Origin: Tenacibaculum piscium
GTDB taxonomy: Bacteria > Bacteroidota > Bacteroidia > Flavobacteriales > Flavobacteriaceae
Reading direction: 5' to 3'
Assembly (NCBI RefSeq): GCF_021390715.1
Contig: NZ_JAJGWT010000007.1
Location: 296 to 64,295 of the forward strand
Length of the DNA: 64,000 nt
Part shown: positions 28,746-37,959 of the stretch, piece by piece
Layout: every line of letters begins with the position of its first letter
Position numbering within the stretch: the stretch's first letter is position 1
Translations under genes and position numbers: made by a program
Notes under the pieces: generated by a model
Database searches by the model: none
The model's input: the letters and a program-made list of their open reading frames with translations, nothing else
What the model was told of the DNA's origin: nothing

Positions 28746-29603
28746 TTAAAAAACTTCAAGAGCTTTATTATAAGCACTCTCAAAACTCATTGGTTTTATA
28801 TTTGTTGCTATTTTTTTTGCAGTAAAATATGACAATAATTTTTCTGTTGGCATATTCCCTGTTAATTCATCTTTTGCCATCGGGCAACCTCCGTATCCCA
28901 TAATTGCGCCATCAAAACGTTTGCATCCTGCCTTAAAAGCACTGTCTACTTTTTCGTGCCATTTTGCGGGAGTCGTATGTAAATGAGCTCCAAATTCTAT
29001 TTCAGGATAACTCGGTATTAAGTTGGAGAATAGATAATTGATATCTTCAGGGGTTGAACTACCAACGGTATCTGATAAAGATAAAATTTTAACGCCTAGT
29101 TTGGATAATTTTTCCGTCCATTCTCCTACTATTTCTACATTCCACGGATCTCCATACGGATTTCCAAAACCCATTGACATATATGCCACAACTTCTTTAT
29201 TACTTCTATTGGCGATTGATAAAACTTCTTTTAAAGTATCCACCGATTGTTCAATTGTTTTATGCGTATTTCGCATTTGAAAATTTTCAGATATTGAAAA
29301 AGGATATCCTAAATAATCTATTTCTTCAAATTGAGCGGCATCATTTGCGCCTCTCACATTTGCTACAATTGCTAATAATTTACTACGTGTTTTTGACAAA
29401 TCTAACTTCGATAAAACAGCGGCAGTATCTCTCATTTGAGGAATTGCTTTGGGCGACACAAAGCTTCCAAAATCAATCGTATCAAAGCCTACATTTAATA
29501 GTGAATTAATGTATTTTACCTTAGCTTCTGTAGAAATAAAACGATTTTTTATTCCTTGCATTGCGTCCCTCGGACATTCTATAATTTTTATAGTCTCAAC
29601 CAT
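28746..29603 (-). CDS. Hydroxymethylglutaryl-CoA lyase
   Basis: It cleaves HMG-CoA to acetyl-CoA and acetoacetate, the last step of leucine breakdown. The TIM-barrel protein of 285 residues has the N-terminal metal site KIIECPRDAMQGI, the strand-loop GAHLHTTPAKW with the metal-binding His pair (about 209-211), and the signature GGCPMAKDELTGNMPTE with the catalytic Cys. The N-terminus ECPRDAMQ differs from the common EVGPRDGLQ but keeps the Arg-Asp pair. The ATG stands only 5 bp after a -7 box, so the mRNA may be leaderless. Confidence 0.9.
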   Translation of the reverse strand: MVETIKIIECPRDAMQGIKNRFISTEAKVKYINSLLNVGFDTIDFGSFVSPKAIPQMRDTAAVLSKLDLSKTRSKLLAIVANVRGANDAAQFEEIDYLGYPFSISENFQMRNTHKTIEQSVDTLKEVLSIANRSNKEVVAYMSMGFGNPYGDPWNVEIVGEWTEKLSKLGVKILSLSDTVGSSTPEDINYLFSNLIPSYPEIEFGAHLHTTPAKWHEKVDSAFKAGCKRFDGAIMGYGGCPMAKDELTGNMPTEKLLSYFTAKKIATNIKPMSFESAYNKALEVF

Positions 29604-29608
29604 TGTGC

Positions 29609-29616
29609 CAAATATA
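29609..29616 (-). promoter_or_regulatory. -7 box directly upstream of HMG-CoA lyase
   Basis: The minus strand reads TATATTTG, a perfect TAnnTTTG, ending 5 bp before the ATG at 29603. Transcription would start at or next to the start codon. Confidence 0.45.
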
Positions 29617-29787
29617 CATATTTTGATTTAGTTTATAAATCTTCTTTTCTTTAGATACTATTAATTAACATTTCTTTTATTAAATAAAAATGAACTCTTT
29701 TTATCATTATTCAAAAAGAAAAAAAACAATTAACTATTTCATAAAATCAATAAAAAAATAATTAACATTTAGATAAAAGCGGTTTTT

Positions 29788-29795
29788 TAATTTTG
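29788..29795 (+). promoter_or_regulatory. Candidate PAP2 gene promoter
   Basis: TAATTTTG fits TAnnTTTG, 24 bp upstream of the PAP2 start at 29820. The -33 element is not clear. The rest of the 216-bp gap is AT-rich without other structure. Confidence 0.35.
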
Positions 29796-29819
29796 GAACT
29801 CAACCTTAAATAAACTGTA

Positions 29820-30494
29820 ATGTTAAATTATAAAGACGCTATTTATATTTCGAAAAAAGAAGAATATGATAACTATCTTAGTTTTTTAAGTTCTTTTATT
29901 AAAAAAAACCTCATCCTTTTTTTATCAATAGTTATTATTCTTTCTACTTTATTTTTCTCTAGCACAAGTATGCCTAAAGGAGATTTTTTAATTACTTTTA
30001 ATAAATATCACAATTCGTTTTTAGACTTTTTTTTTAAATACATTACCTATTTAGGAGATGCTCTATTATACTTGCCTTTAGCTATTTTATGTTTTTTTAT
30101 AAAAAAGAAAAACATAAAATATTTAATTTACTTACTACTGATACAAACAGGTTTTTCTTGGTTTTTAAAAAAATTAATATTCAAAGGTGCACCGCGACCA
30201 AAAGCATACTTTAGTAATGATTTATTTAGCTCTTTACATAAAGTACCCGAAGTAACTATTCATAGTTATAATAGTTTTCCCTCAGGGCATACGCTAACTG
30301 TATTTTCTTTATTTTTCTTTACGCTATTTTTTTTTAAGATAAATAAAAACTGGCAATTTACGTTACTTCTTTTAACTTGTTTAGCAGGTTTATCTAGAGT
30401 TTATTTATTACAACATTTTCTAATAGATGTAGCGTTTGGTGCTTTTTTAGGATTTATTTCAACATTTATTGTTTTAGTCATCAAAAAAACTTAG
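29820..30494 (+). CDS. PAP2-family phosphatase
   Basis: This 224-residue membrane phosphatase has about six TM helices. The acid-phosphatase motifs are present: KKLIFKGAPRPKAYF (K-x6-RP, about 119-128), PSGHT (around 158) and SRVYLLQHFLIDVAFG (around 194). Likely substrates are undecaprenyl pyrophosphate or other lipid phosphates at the periplasmic face. Its TAG stop shares bases with the TAA stop of the convergent glycosyltransferase gene. Confidence 0.9.
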   Translation: MLNYKDAIYISKKEEYDNYLSFLSSFIKKNLILFLSIVIILSTLFFSSTSMPKGDFLITFNKYHNSFLDFFFKYITYLGDALLYLPLAILCFFIKKKNIKYLIYLLLIQTGFSWFLKKLIFKGAPRPKAYFSNDLFSSLHKVPEVTIHSYNSFPSGHTLTVFSLFFFTLFFFKINKNWQFTLLLLTCLAGLSRVYLLQHFLIDVAFGAFLGFISTFIVLVIKKT

Positions 30495-32029
30495 AACTTT
30501 AAAATTAATGTTGTAGGATTTTCAAACAAATCTCTTTCTCTTGCAACTTCTATTAAACCTAAAGATTCAAATAATACTTCATTCTTTTTATGAGCCCGAG
30601 TAATAACCATTCCTCCTTTGGGATGATTATCTATATGTGTTTTTAAGTCATCAATATTTTTAAAAATAGGAATTTCTTTTTTCATTTTAAAAATAAATGC
30701 TGAATTTATAACTCCATAACCTACTACATTTTGATTTTCTTCAAATAATGAAATTGTTTTCTCTACAGGATTTTCTTTATCAATAATAGGAAAAACTCCA
30801 TAAAAAAATACCAAAGCCATCAAAAGCCAACTAGCACTTAAAGCATGAATCCATTTGTACGTTGTGTTTCGTAATTTGTAAGCAATCAATGCTCCTATAG
30901 TAATTATAAAGAAAGATGTTCCCAAAAGATAAAGATTATAAATAACTTTATCTTGCTGTATTCCTATAATTATTCCGATAGGCAAAATAATTGACACTAC
31001 TAATATTGCGATTAAAAAAGGTTTTTTATTTTGAACCTTCATCAATATTGCTGAGAGCAACATAAAAATCCACGGATAAGCAGGAACGGTGTAATTTGGT
31101 AATTTTGTTCCTGAAATCATAAAAAAAGCAACAATACTTACCGAAACACAAAAACTGAATAAAAGAAAACTGTTTTCTTTTATAATTATCTTAATTAATT
31201 TATATTTTAATAAAAAGAAAAACCAAGGAATTAAACCTAAAATCACAAAAAGTATGGTTAATAAAAAAACACCTCCATGCCCTTCCATTTCGCTGGTAAA
31301 ACGCTCAAAATTATGTTTAAAGAAAAAATTATTTGTAAACTCACCTTTTGTAGCCTTATGAACAGCATAAAACCACGGAAAAGCAATACTTAAAGACAAT
31401 GGAATCCCTAAAAAAGGATTAATTTTTTTGATTGTTTTCCATTTAAAATCTTTCATTATAATTAAAAATAAAAAAACCGCTAAACTTAATAAAACAATAC
31501 CTACCGGACCTTTGGTTAAAAATGATAAGCCTAATGATATATAAAATATAAACCACCATTTTCTTTTCCCTGTATTATAAAATTCATAAAAACTAAGCCC
31601 TGAAAGTGTCATTAAAAAAATAAAATAAGGATCAGGAACACTCCAGTGCATTTGTATATTAAAATGTAAAGAACTAACTAAAAGTAAACTTGCATAAAAA
31701 GCGGTTTTAGTTCCTACATATTTTTTTGAAAACAAATACAAACAAACAACCGTTAACACCCCCATTATTGCAGAAAAAAATCTGGCAGCAAAAGGATTTA
31801 CGCCCCAAATTTTATATGACAAAATCATAAAGTAATAATGTAAAGGAGGTTTATCTGATCTTAAAACACCATTATACGTTGGTATGATATAGTTATTATT
31901 TTGCATCATTTCTCTGGCACAAATAGCATTTTTAGCTTCATCTAAAAAATAGATATCAATACTACCAATACCTGCTGTAAAAACTATTAGCGAAATAATT
32001 AAAAGTATATAAACGTTTTTATGTTTCAT
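30491..32029 (-). CDS. ArnT/GT39-type lipid-linked sugar transferase
   Basis: This 512-residue polytopic protein belongs to the ArnT / PMT superfamily. The acidic first-loop motif is DEAKNAICAREMMQNNNY (DE at about 30-31), followed by RSDKPPLHYYFMILSYKIWG, characteristic of ArnT-like enzymes. It would move a sugar from a polyprenyl-phosphate donor to a lipid or glycan on the periplasmic side. The C-terminal soluble part is short. The neighbouring PAP2 gene could recycle the released lipid carrier, which is a guess from convergent placement. Confidence 0.88.
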   Translation of the reverse strand: MKHKNVYILLIISLIVFTAGIGSIDIYFLDEAKNAICAREMMQNNNYIIPTYNGVLRSDKPPLHYYFMILSYKIWGVNPFAARFFSAIMGVLTVVCLYLFSKKYVGTKTAFYASLLLVSSLHFNIQMHWSVPDPYFIFLMTLSGLSFYEFYNTGKRKWWFIFYISLGLSFLTKGPVGIVLLSLAVFLFLIIMKDFKWKTIKKINPFLGIPLSLSIAFPWFYAVHKATKGEFTNNFFFKHNFERFTSEMEGHGGVFLLTILFVILGLIPWFFFLLKYKLIKIIIKENSFLLFSFCVSVSIVAFFMISGTKLPNYTVPAYPWIFMLLSAILMKVQNKKPFLIAILVVSIILPIGIIIGIQQDKVIYNLYLLGTSFFIITIGALIAYKLRNTTYKWIHALSASWLLMALVFFYGVFPIIDKENPVEKTISLFEENQNVVGYGVINSAFIFKMKKEIPIFKNIDDLKTHIDNHPKGGMVITRAHKKNEVLFESLGLIEVARERDLFENPTTLILKF

Positions 32030-32180
32030 AAATACAACTTGTTTTTAATACAAAAACAAATGTATCTATTCTACTTTTAAGGAATTATTAAATATATAAA
32101 GCCATTTATTAACATTATCAACTAGAAAGATTCTTATTAAGATAATAAATAAAATGATATTCATATAATTATAAAATACA

Positions 32181-32215
32181 AAAAACCCGATAATTTTTTA
32201 CAATCATCGGATTTA
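32181..32215 (-). terminator. valS terminator
   Basis: On the minus strand AATCCGATGAT faces an ATTATCGGGTT arm and is followed by TTTTTT. It lies 20-50 nt after the valS stop. Confidence 0.65.
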
Positions 32216-32234
32216 TCTTTTTATGAGAAAAAAA

Positions 32235-34871
32235 TTATTTTAAAGAAGCTAAACTACTTTTAATCGTTTCAATCTTCGCTAACGTATCTGATTCTTTTTT
32301 ACGTTCAATAACAATTACCTGATCTGGTGCATTGCTTACAAAACGCTCATTTGATAATTTCTTTTGAATTCCGAATAAGAAACCTTCTGCTCTTTTTAAT
32401 TCAGCATTTAACTTAATAGTTTCAGCTTCTACATCAATTTCTTCTTCCGCTACAGGAATAAAATATTCGTTCGATTTTACTCTAAACGAAGCTCCATCAA
32501 CTTTTTCTGAAACATACTTAATTTTTGATGCGTTGGTTAATTTTTCAATTAAAACATCAAATTTATTGGTGAAATTTTCATTATTTACTACTGATAATTC
32601 AACAGCATCTTTAAATGAAATATTTTTATTTTTTCTGATAGTTCTAATTCCTGATACAACATCCGTAGCAAATTCGAACTGACCAAGTATTGTTGTATCT
32701 ACTTTTTTAAGTTCAGGATATTTTGCAATAATTAACGCTTCTTCTGGCGTTCTATCCGTAATATGTTGCCAAATTTCTTCGGATAAGAAAGGCATAAATG
32801 GATGTAATATTTTTAAATTATCTTCAAAAACAGCAATTACGGCATCAAATGTTTTTTTGTCAATTGGTTGTTGATACGCTGGTTTTACGGCTTCTAATAA
32901 CCATGATGAAAAATCATCCATAATTAGCTTATAGATAGCCATTAAAGCATCTGATAAACGATATTTAGAAAAATGATCTTCAATTTCAGCTAACACCGTT
33001 TGAAATTTAACAGCATACCATTCTAAACCTATTTTTGCTGATTCAGGCTGTTCGATAGTTTCGTCAATTTCCCAACCTGTAACTAAACGGAAAGCATTCC
33101 AAATTTTGTTTGAAAATCCTTTTCCTTGCTTACATAAGTCTTCATCGAACATTAAATCGTTACCTGCGGCAGCACTTAATAATAATCCGACACGAACACC
33201 ATCGGCACTATAATCTTCAATTAATTTTAAAGCATCAGGTGAATTCCCTAACGATTTCGACATTTTTCTACGTTGTTTATCACGTACTAAACCTGTTAAA
33301 TAAACGTTTTCAAAAGGACGTTCATCTTTATATTCGTATCCTGCAACAATCATTCTTGCTACCCAGAAAAATAAAATATCTGGTCCTGTAACTAAATCGT
33401 TTGTTGGATAATAATATTTGATTTCTTCATTTTCAGGATTATTAATTCCATCAAAAACAGACATTGGCCATAACCAAGAAGAAAACCACGTATCTAACGC
33501 ATCTTCATCTTGTCTTAAGTCGGACGCCGACAGCGAAGTATTCTTTGTCTTATCTTTTGCTAAAACTACCGCTTCTTCAATACTTTCAGCAACTACAAAA
33601 TCTTCTTTTCCATCGCCATAGAAATACGCAGGAATTTGTTGTCCCCACCATAATTGACGCGAAATATTCCAATCACGGATGTTTTCCATCCAATGACGGT
33701 ACGTATTTTCAAATTTCTTCGGATATAATTTAATTTCGCTATCTTCTCCTAAAACAGCATCAATAGCAGGTTTTGCTAACTCTTCCATCTTTAAAAACCA
33801 TTGATCTGACAATCTTGGTTCGATAACAGCATTAGTTCTTTCTGATGTTCCTACTTTATTAATATGAACTTCTGTTTTTACTAAAATTCCTTTTTCTTCT
33901 AATTCTTTAACGACTAATTTACGAGCTACAAAACGATCTTTTCCTTGATACTGTAATCCAAAAGAGTTTAAAGAAGCATCATCATTAAAAATATCGATTA
34001 CTTCTAATTTGTGCTTATCTCCTAAAACTTTATCATTTTCATCGTGTGCTGGAGTAACTTTTAAACATCCAGTTCCGAATTCAACGTCTACATATTCATC
34101 TTCAATAATAGGAATTACACGATTACATAAAGGAACAATTGCTTTTTTACCTTTTAAATGTGTAAAACGTTCATCATTTGGGTTGATACAAATTGCAGTA
34201 TCTCCGAAAATAGTTTCAGGACGTGTGGTTGCGATGGTTAATTTTTCGTCAGAACCTTCAATTTTATATTCTAAATAATAAAGATTTCCTTGTTTTTCAA
34301 CATGAATAACTTCTTCATCAGAAAGGGTTGTTTTTGCTTCAGGATCCCAATTTACCATTCTATAACCACGGTAGATTAATCCTTTATTATATAAATCAAC
34401 AAAAACTTTAATTACAGATGCTGATAACGCAGGATCCATTGTAAAGGCAGTACGTTCCCAATCGCAAGAAGCACCTAATTTTTTCAATTGCTCTAAAATA
34501 ATTCCTCCGTATTCATTTTTCCATTCCCAAGCGTGCGCTAAGAATTCTTCACGAGTTAAATCATTTTTATCGATTCCTTGTTCTTTTAGTTTTGCGACTA
34601 CCTTTGCTTCGGTTGCTATTGATGCGTGATCGGTTCCAGGCACCCAACACGCATTTTTACCTTGTAAACGAGCACGACGGATTAACACATCTTGAATCGT
34701 GTTGTTTAACATGTGTCCCATATGCAATACTCCCGTTACGTTAGGTGGCGGTATTACAATGGTGTAAGGTTCTCGCTCATCTACTTCTGAATGAAAATAG
34801 TTATGTTTCATCCAGTAATCGTACCATTTTCCTTCTACTTCTTTAGAATCGTATTTTGATGGAATATTCAT
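32235..34871 (-). CDS. valS: Valyl-tRNA synthetase
   Basis: This class I synthetase charges tRNA-Val. The HIGH motif is HMGH at residues 50-53 within [15 protein letters not shown], and the KMSKS motif is at 536-540. The editing domain is visible as [17 protein letters not shown] (around 215). The C-terminal coiled coil (about 810-878) has [22 protein letters not shown] and ends with a helix [18 protein letters not shown] (landmarks only). At 878 residues it is normal for Bacteroidota. Single gene with its own terminator. Confidence 0.97.
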   Translation of the reverse strand: MNIPSKYDSKEVEGKWYDYWMKHNYFHSEVDEREPYTIVIPPPNVTGVLHMGHMLNNTIQDVLIRRARLQGKNACWVPGTDHASIATEAKVVAKLKEQGIDKNDLTREEFLAHAWEWKNEYGGIILEQLKKLGASCDWERTAFTMDPALSASVIKVFVDLYNKGLIYRGYRMVNWDPEAKTTLSDEEVIHVEKQGNLYYLEYKIEGSDEKLTIATTRPETIFGDTAICINPNDERFTHLKGKKAIVPLCNRVIPIIEDEYVDVEFGTGCLKVTPAHDENDKVLGDKHKLEVIDIFNDDASLNSFGLQYQGKDRFVARKLVVKELEEKGILVKTEVHINKVGTSERTNAVIEPRLSDQWFLKMEELAKPAIDAVLGEDSEIKLYPKKFENTYRHWMENIRDWNISRQLWWGQQIPAYFYGDGKEDFVVAESIEEAVVLAKDKTKNTSLSASDLRQDEDALDTWFSSWLWPMSVFDGINNPENEEIKYYYPTNDLVTGPDILFFWVARMIVAGYEYKDERPFENVYLTGLVRDKQRRKMSKSLGNSPDALKLIEDYSADGVRVGLLLSAAAGNDLMFDEDLCKQGKGFSNKIWNAFRLVTGWEIDETIEQPESAKIGLEWYAVKFQTVLAEIEDHFSKYRLSDALMAIYKLIMDDFSSWLLEAVKPAYQQPIDKKTFDAVIAVFEDNLKILHPFMPFLSEEIWQHITDRTPEEALIIAKYPELKKVDTTILGQFEFATDVVSGIRTIRKNKNISFKDAVELSVVNNENFTNKFDVLIEKLTNASKIKYVSEKVDGASFRVKSNEYFIPVAEEEIDVEAETIKLNAELKRAEGFLFGIQKKLSNERFVSNAPDQVIVIERKKESDTLAKIETIKSSLASLK

Positions 34872-35015
34872 ATGTTTTATGTATATTTATGCCATAAGTT
34901 TTTTCAAATTACTTATGCTTTGGCATTGTTTTTGAAATTAAAAAAACAAAAATACAATTATCTATAGTGGTATAAAAAATTAGATGTTGGTTTTTTTTAA
35001 CTAAAAAAATAATAT

Positions 35016-35023
35016 TAAATTTG
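35016..35023 (+). promoter_or_regulatory. DUF1573 gene promoter -7 box
   Basis: TAAATTTG matches TAnnTTTG, 35 bp before the DUF1573 ATG. A TTGG at 34987 is the only -33 candidate and the spacing is long. Confidence 0.4.
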
Positions 35024-35057
35024 TAACGGATTAATTTCCTTAAATAACGTATCAATT

Positions 35058-35438
35058 ATGAAAACCATTTTATCATTTGTAGCTGTTCTTTTTATAACAT
35101 TAACAGTTAGCGCACAAGAATTTAAATTTGAAACAGAAACTATCGACTATGGTAAAATAGCGGTTGGTTCTGAAGGAAAACGCACGTTTGAATTTACGAA
35201 TATCGGTGATGAGCCTATTATTATTAAAGATATTATTTCTGCTTGTGGTTGTACGGTTCCTAAAAAGCCTGAAGCGCCAATTATGCCAGGTCAGAAAGGG
35301 AGTATCGATGTTTCTTACGACACCAAAAGAGTTGGAGGATTCTCTAAGGCGTTAACGATTGTTTCGAATGCAAAGAACACCAGAAAGCGTGTTAAAATCA
35401 AAGGATTTATTTCGAAAGATGTAGCTTCTGTAAAATAA
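35058..35438 (+). CDS. DUF1573 exported protein
   Basis: This 126-residue protein has a signal peptide MKTILSFVAVLFITLTVSAQ and one DUF1573 Ig-like domain: FKFETETIDYGKIAVGSEG, FEFTNIGDEPIIIKDI, ACGCTVPKKP (Cys pair around 65-67) and SIDVSYDTKRVGGFSKALTI (partial landmarks). Such proteins are common in Bacteroidota and related to HYDIN/ASPM domains; function unknown. It is monocistronic, with a strong terminator and then a dispersed repeat. Confidence 0.88.
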   Translation: MKTILSFVAVLFITLTVSAQEFKFETETIDYGKIAVGSEGKRTFEFTNIGDEPIIIKDIISACGCTVPKKPEAPIMPGQKGSIDVSYDTKRVGGFSKALTIVSNAKNTRKRVKIKGFISKDVASVK

Positions 35439-35476
35439 TTAAGACTAAATAATAGTTCTTTTTAAAGTCTTTTTAA

Positions 35477-35513
35477 AGTGTCAATATTGCATAAATATTG
35501 ACACTTTTTTTTT
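35477..35513 (+). terminator. Strong terminator after the DUF1573 gene
   Basis: AAAGTGTCAATATT (35477-35490) and AATATTGACACTTT (35496-35509) form a perfect 14-bp stem with a GCATA loop, followed by a long T tract that runs directly into the dispersed element. Confidence 0.92.
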
Positions 35514-35612
35514 GGAGCTATTTCCCGCTTTCCGCACTCGCTCTTTTTTTGAAGAAAAATCAAAAAAAGGAGCTCAAACAGATGCTTCAATCGGGGCTAA
35601 GTCTATTTATTG
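35511..35612 (+). repeat. Copy 2 of the ~100-bp dispersed element
   Basis: Starts GGAGCTATTTCCCGCTTTCC and ends GGGGCTAAGTCTATTTATTG, nearly identical to the minus-strand copy at 987-1084. It begins in the T tract of the DUF1573 terminator. A 67-codon open frame over 35498-35701 runs through it and is not accepted as a gene. From 35613 to 35712 only AT-rich leader DNA for the aminotransferase is seen. Confidence 0.8.
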
Positions 35613-35712
35613 AGTTTCGGCATTATCTAAAGTTCTTTTTATTTATATATAAGCTCTATTTTTCGAAATATATTTTGCAAATTTGCATTAAACAACCATA
35701 AAATTATATCCT

Positions 35713-36906
35713 ATGCCTACTATTTCTTTAAAAGGGAATTCTATGCCTCAATCACCAATTCGTAAATTGGTTCCCTTTGCAGAGGCTGCTAAAAAAAACG
35801 GCACAAAAGTGTATCATTTAAATATTGGTCAACCTGATATTAAAACGCCTAAAGTAGCGTTAGATGCAGTTAAAAACAATACTATTGAAGTATTATCATA
35901 CGCTCGTTCGGAGGGTTCTGAACAATACCGAACGAAGCTTGCAAATTACTACGCTAAAAACGACATTCATGTAACGGCAAATAATATTATTGCCACTACG
36001 GGAGGTTCTGAAGCGTTATTATTTACTATCGGAAGTATTACCGATCCAGGTGATGAAATTATTATTCCTGAGCCTTTTTATGCGAATTACAATGGTTTTT
36101 CTACGGCTTCAGGAGTAAAAGTAGTTCCTGTAATTTCTAAAATAGAGGATAATTTTGCCTTACCTGCTATTGAAGATTTTGAAAAATTAATTACACCGAA
36201 AACAAAAGCAATTTTAATTTGTAATCCAGGAAATCCGACTGGATATTTATACAGTGCTGCTGAAATTGAAAAATTAAAGCAAATTGTTTTAAAGCACGAT
36301 TTATTTTTAATTGCTGATGAAGTATATCGTGAATTTACCTATGATGGTGCAAAGCATCATTCAATAATGACTTTAGACGGTTTATCAGAAAACGCAATTA
36401 TGATTGATTCTGTTTCAAAACGTTACAGTATGTGTGGTGCAAGAATCGGTTGCATTGTTTCTCGAAATGAGGAATTTATGAACACTGCAATTAAATTTGC
36501 ACAAGCACGTTTAAGCCCACCAACCTATGCTTTATTAGCTAGTGAAGCGGCTTTAGACACCCCTCAAAGTTATTTTGATGAAGTAATTGAAGAATATCAA
36601 GAACGTAGAAATACCTTAATTTCTGAATTACAAAAAATTGACGGCGTAAAAGTTGCGAATCCAAAAGGAGCTTTTTACTGTGTCGTAGAATTACCTGTTG
36701 CCGATGCTGATAAATTTTCACAATGGCTTTTAGAAGAATTTAATGATCATAACGAAACAGTTATGGTAGCTCCTGCAAGCGGATTTTATTCGACAGAAGG
36801 AGAGGGAAAAAATCAAGTTCGTATCGCTTATGTATTAAATAAAGTTGATTTAATTCGTTCGGTTGAAATCTTAAAAATTGCTTTGACAAAATATCCTAAT
36901 AAATAA
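35713..36906 (+). CDS. Class I pyridoxal-phosphate aminotransferase
   Basis: This 397-residue fold-type I aminotransferase has the landmarks YARSEGSEQYRTKLANYY, TTGGSEALLFTIG, ICNPGNPTGYLY, IADEVYREFTYDG and SVSKRYSMCGARIG, where K236 forms the Schiff base with PLP; the following R binds the substrate carboxylate. It is close to aspartate/aromatic aminotransferases of the AAT family; substrate is not decided by sequence. murB follows 36 bp downstream on the same strand without a terminator. Confidence 0.9.
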   Translation: MPTISLKGNSMPQSPIRKLVPFAEAAKKNGTKVYHLNIGQPDIKTPKVALDAVKNNTIEVLSYARSEGSEQYRTKLANYYAKNDIHVTANNIIATTGGSEALLFTIGSITDPGDEIIIPEPFYANYNGFSTASGVKVVPVISKIEDNFALPAIEDFEKLITPKTKAILICNPGNPTGYLYSAAEIEKLKQIVLKHDLFLIADEVYREFTYDGAKHHSIMTLDGLSENAIMIDSVSKRYSMCGARIGCIVSRNEEFMNTAIKFAQARLSPPTYALLASEAALDTPQSYFDEVIEEYQERRNTLISELQKIDGVKVANPKGAFYCVVELPVADADKFSQWLLEEFNDHNETVMVAPASGFYSTEGEGKNQVRIAYVLNKVDLIRSVEILKIALTKYPNK

Positions 36907-36942
36907 AAGCATCAATAAATTCATCAAAAAAATTGAAATTCA

Positions 36943-37959
36943 TTGAAAATTTTGAAAATTCAAGAAAATATATCTTTAAAAAACTACAATACGTTTGGCA
37001 TTTCTGTGAATGCCAAACGCTTTGTTAGTATTGATTCCCTTTATAATTTACAGCAACTTTTAAAATCAGAAAAAGAGTTATTTTTAATTTCTGGTGGAAG
37101 CAATATGCTATTAACAAAAGATATTGAAAAATTAGTGGTTCATCTTAATATCAAAGGGATTTCTATTGATAGTGAAACTGAAGACAACATTTTTATCACC
37201 GTAAATGCGGGTGAAAATTGGCACGAATTTGTGCTTTGGTGCGTTTCTCAAGATTATGGAGGACTTGAAAATTTATCGTTAATTCCTGGAAATGTAGGAA
37301 CTTGCCCGATTCAAAATATCGGAGCATATGGCGTGGAAGTAAAAGATACGATTACGCGTGTGGAAGCCGTAGCGATTGAAACCCAAAAATTAGTATCCTT
37401 TTCAAATGAAGATTGTAATTTTGGCTATCGAAATTCTATTTTCAAAAATGCTTCGAAAGGCAAATATATTATTACTTCTGTTTGTTTTAAATTGAGTAAA
37501 AAAGAACATCAATTACATACTTCTTACGGTGCTATCGAAGCCGAAATAAACTCTAAAAACATTGTAAATCCAACGATAAAAAATATTTCTGATGCCGTAA
37601 TTGCTATCCGAAAAGAAAAACTTCCCGACCCTAAAAAAATCGGTAACAGCGGAAGTTTTTTTAAAAATCCTATTATTTCAAAAGAACTTTTTGAAACGCT
37701 TATCAATCAATTTCCGTTAATGCCGAATTATGAAATTTCAAAAAATCAGGTTAAAATTCCAGCAGGTTGGTTAATTGAACAAATCGGATTTAAAGGTAAA
37801 AGATTTGACAGTTGTGGCGTTCATGAAAAACAAGCCCTCGTTTTAGTAAATTACGGAAATGCTACTGGAAATGAAATTCTAAAACTAGCACAAAAAATTC
37901 AAAAAATTATTCTTGATAAGTTTGATATTTCTTTAGAAATTGAAGTCAATATTATATAA
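36943..37959 (+). CDS. murB: UDP-N-acetylmuramate dehydrogenase (MurB)
   Basis: It reduces UDP-GlcNAc-enolpyruvate to UDP-MurNAc, an early step in peptidoglycan synthesis. The FAD-binding core shows NYNTFGI, LISGGSNML, IPGNVGTCPIQNIGAYGVEV, then YRNSIFK (substrate Tyr/Arg), and KIGNSGSFFKNP with the proton-donor Ser. The protein is 338 residues, type I. No ATG occurs near the conserved N-terminus: the start is TTG at 36943, or a second TTG at 36952. It ends where the repeat block begins. Confidence 0.95.
   Translation: MKILKIQENISLKNYNTFGISVNAKRFVSIDSLYNLQQLLKSEKELFLISGGSNMLLTKDIEKLVVHLNIKGISIDSETEDNIFITVNAGENWHEFVLWCVSQDYGGLENLSLIPGNVGTCPIQNIGAYGVEVKDTITRVEAVAIETQKLVSFSNEDCNFGYRNSIFKNASKGKYIITSVCFKLSKKEHQLHTSYGAIEAEINSKNIVNPTIKNISDAVIAIRKEKLPDPKKIGNSGSFFKNPIISKELFETLINQFPLMPNYEISKNQVKIPAGWLIEQIGFKGKRFDSCGVHEKQALVLVNYGNATGNEILKLAQKIQKIILDKFDISLEIEVNII

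Noticed and set aside
35498..35701. 67-codon open frame on the + strand
   Set aside because: It runs through the terminator and the dispersed non-coding element; the other copy of the element has no equivalent frame.
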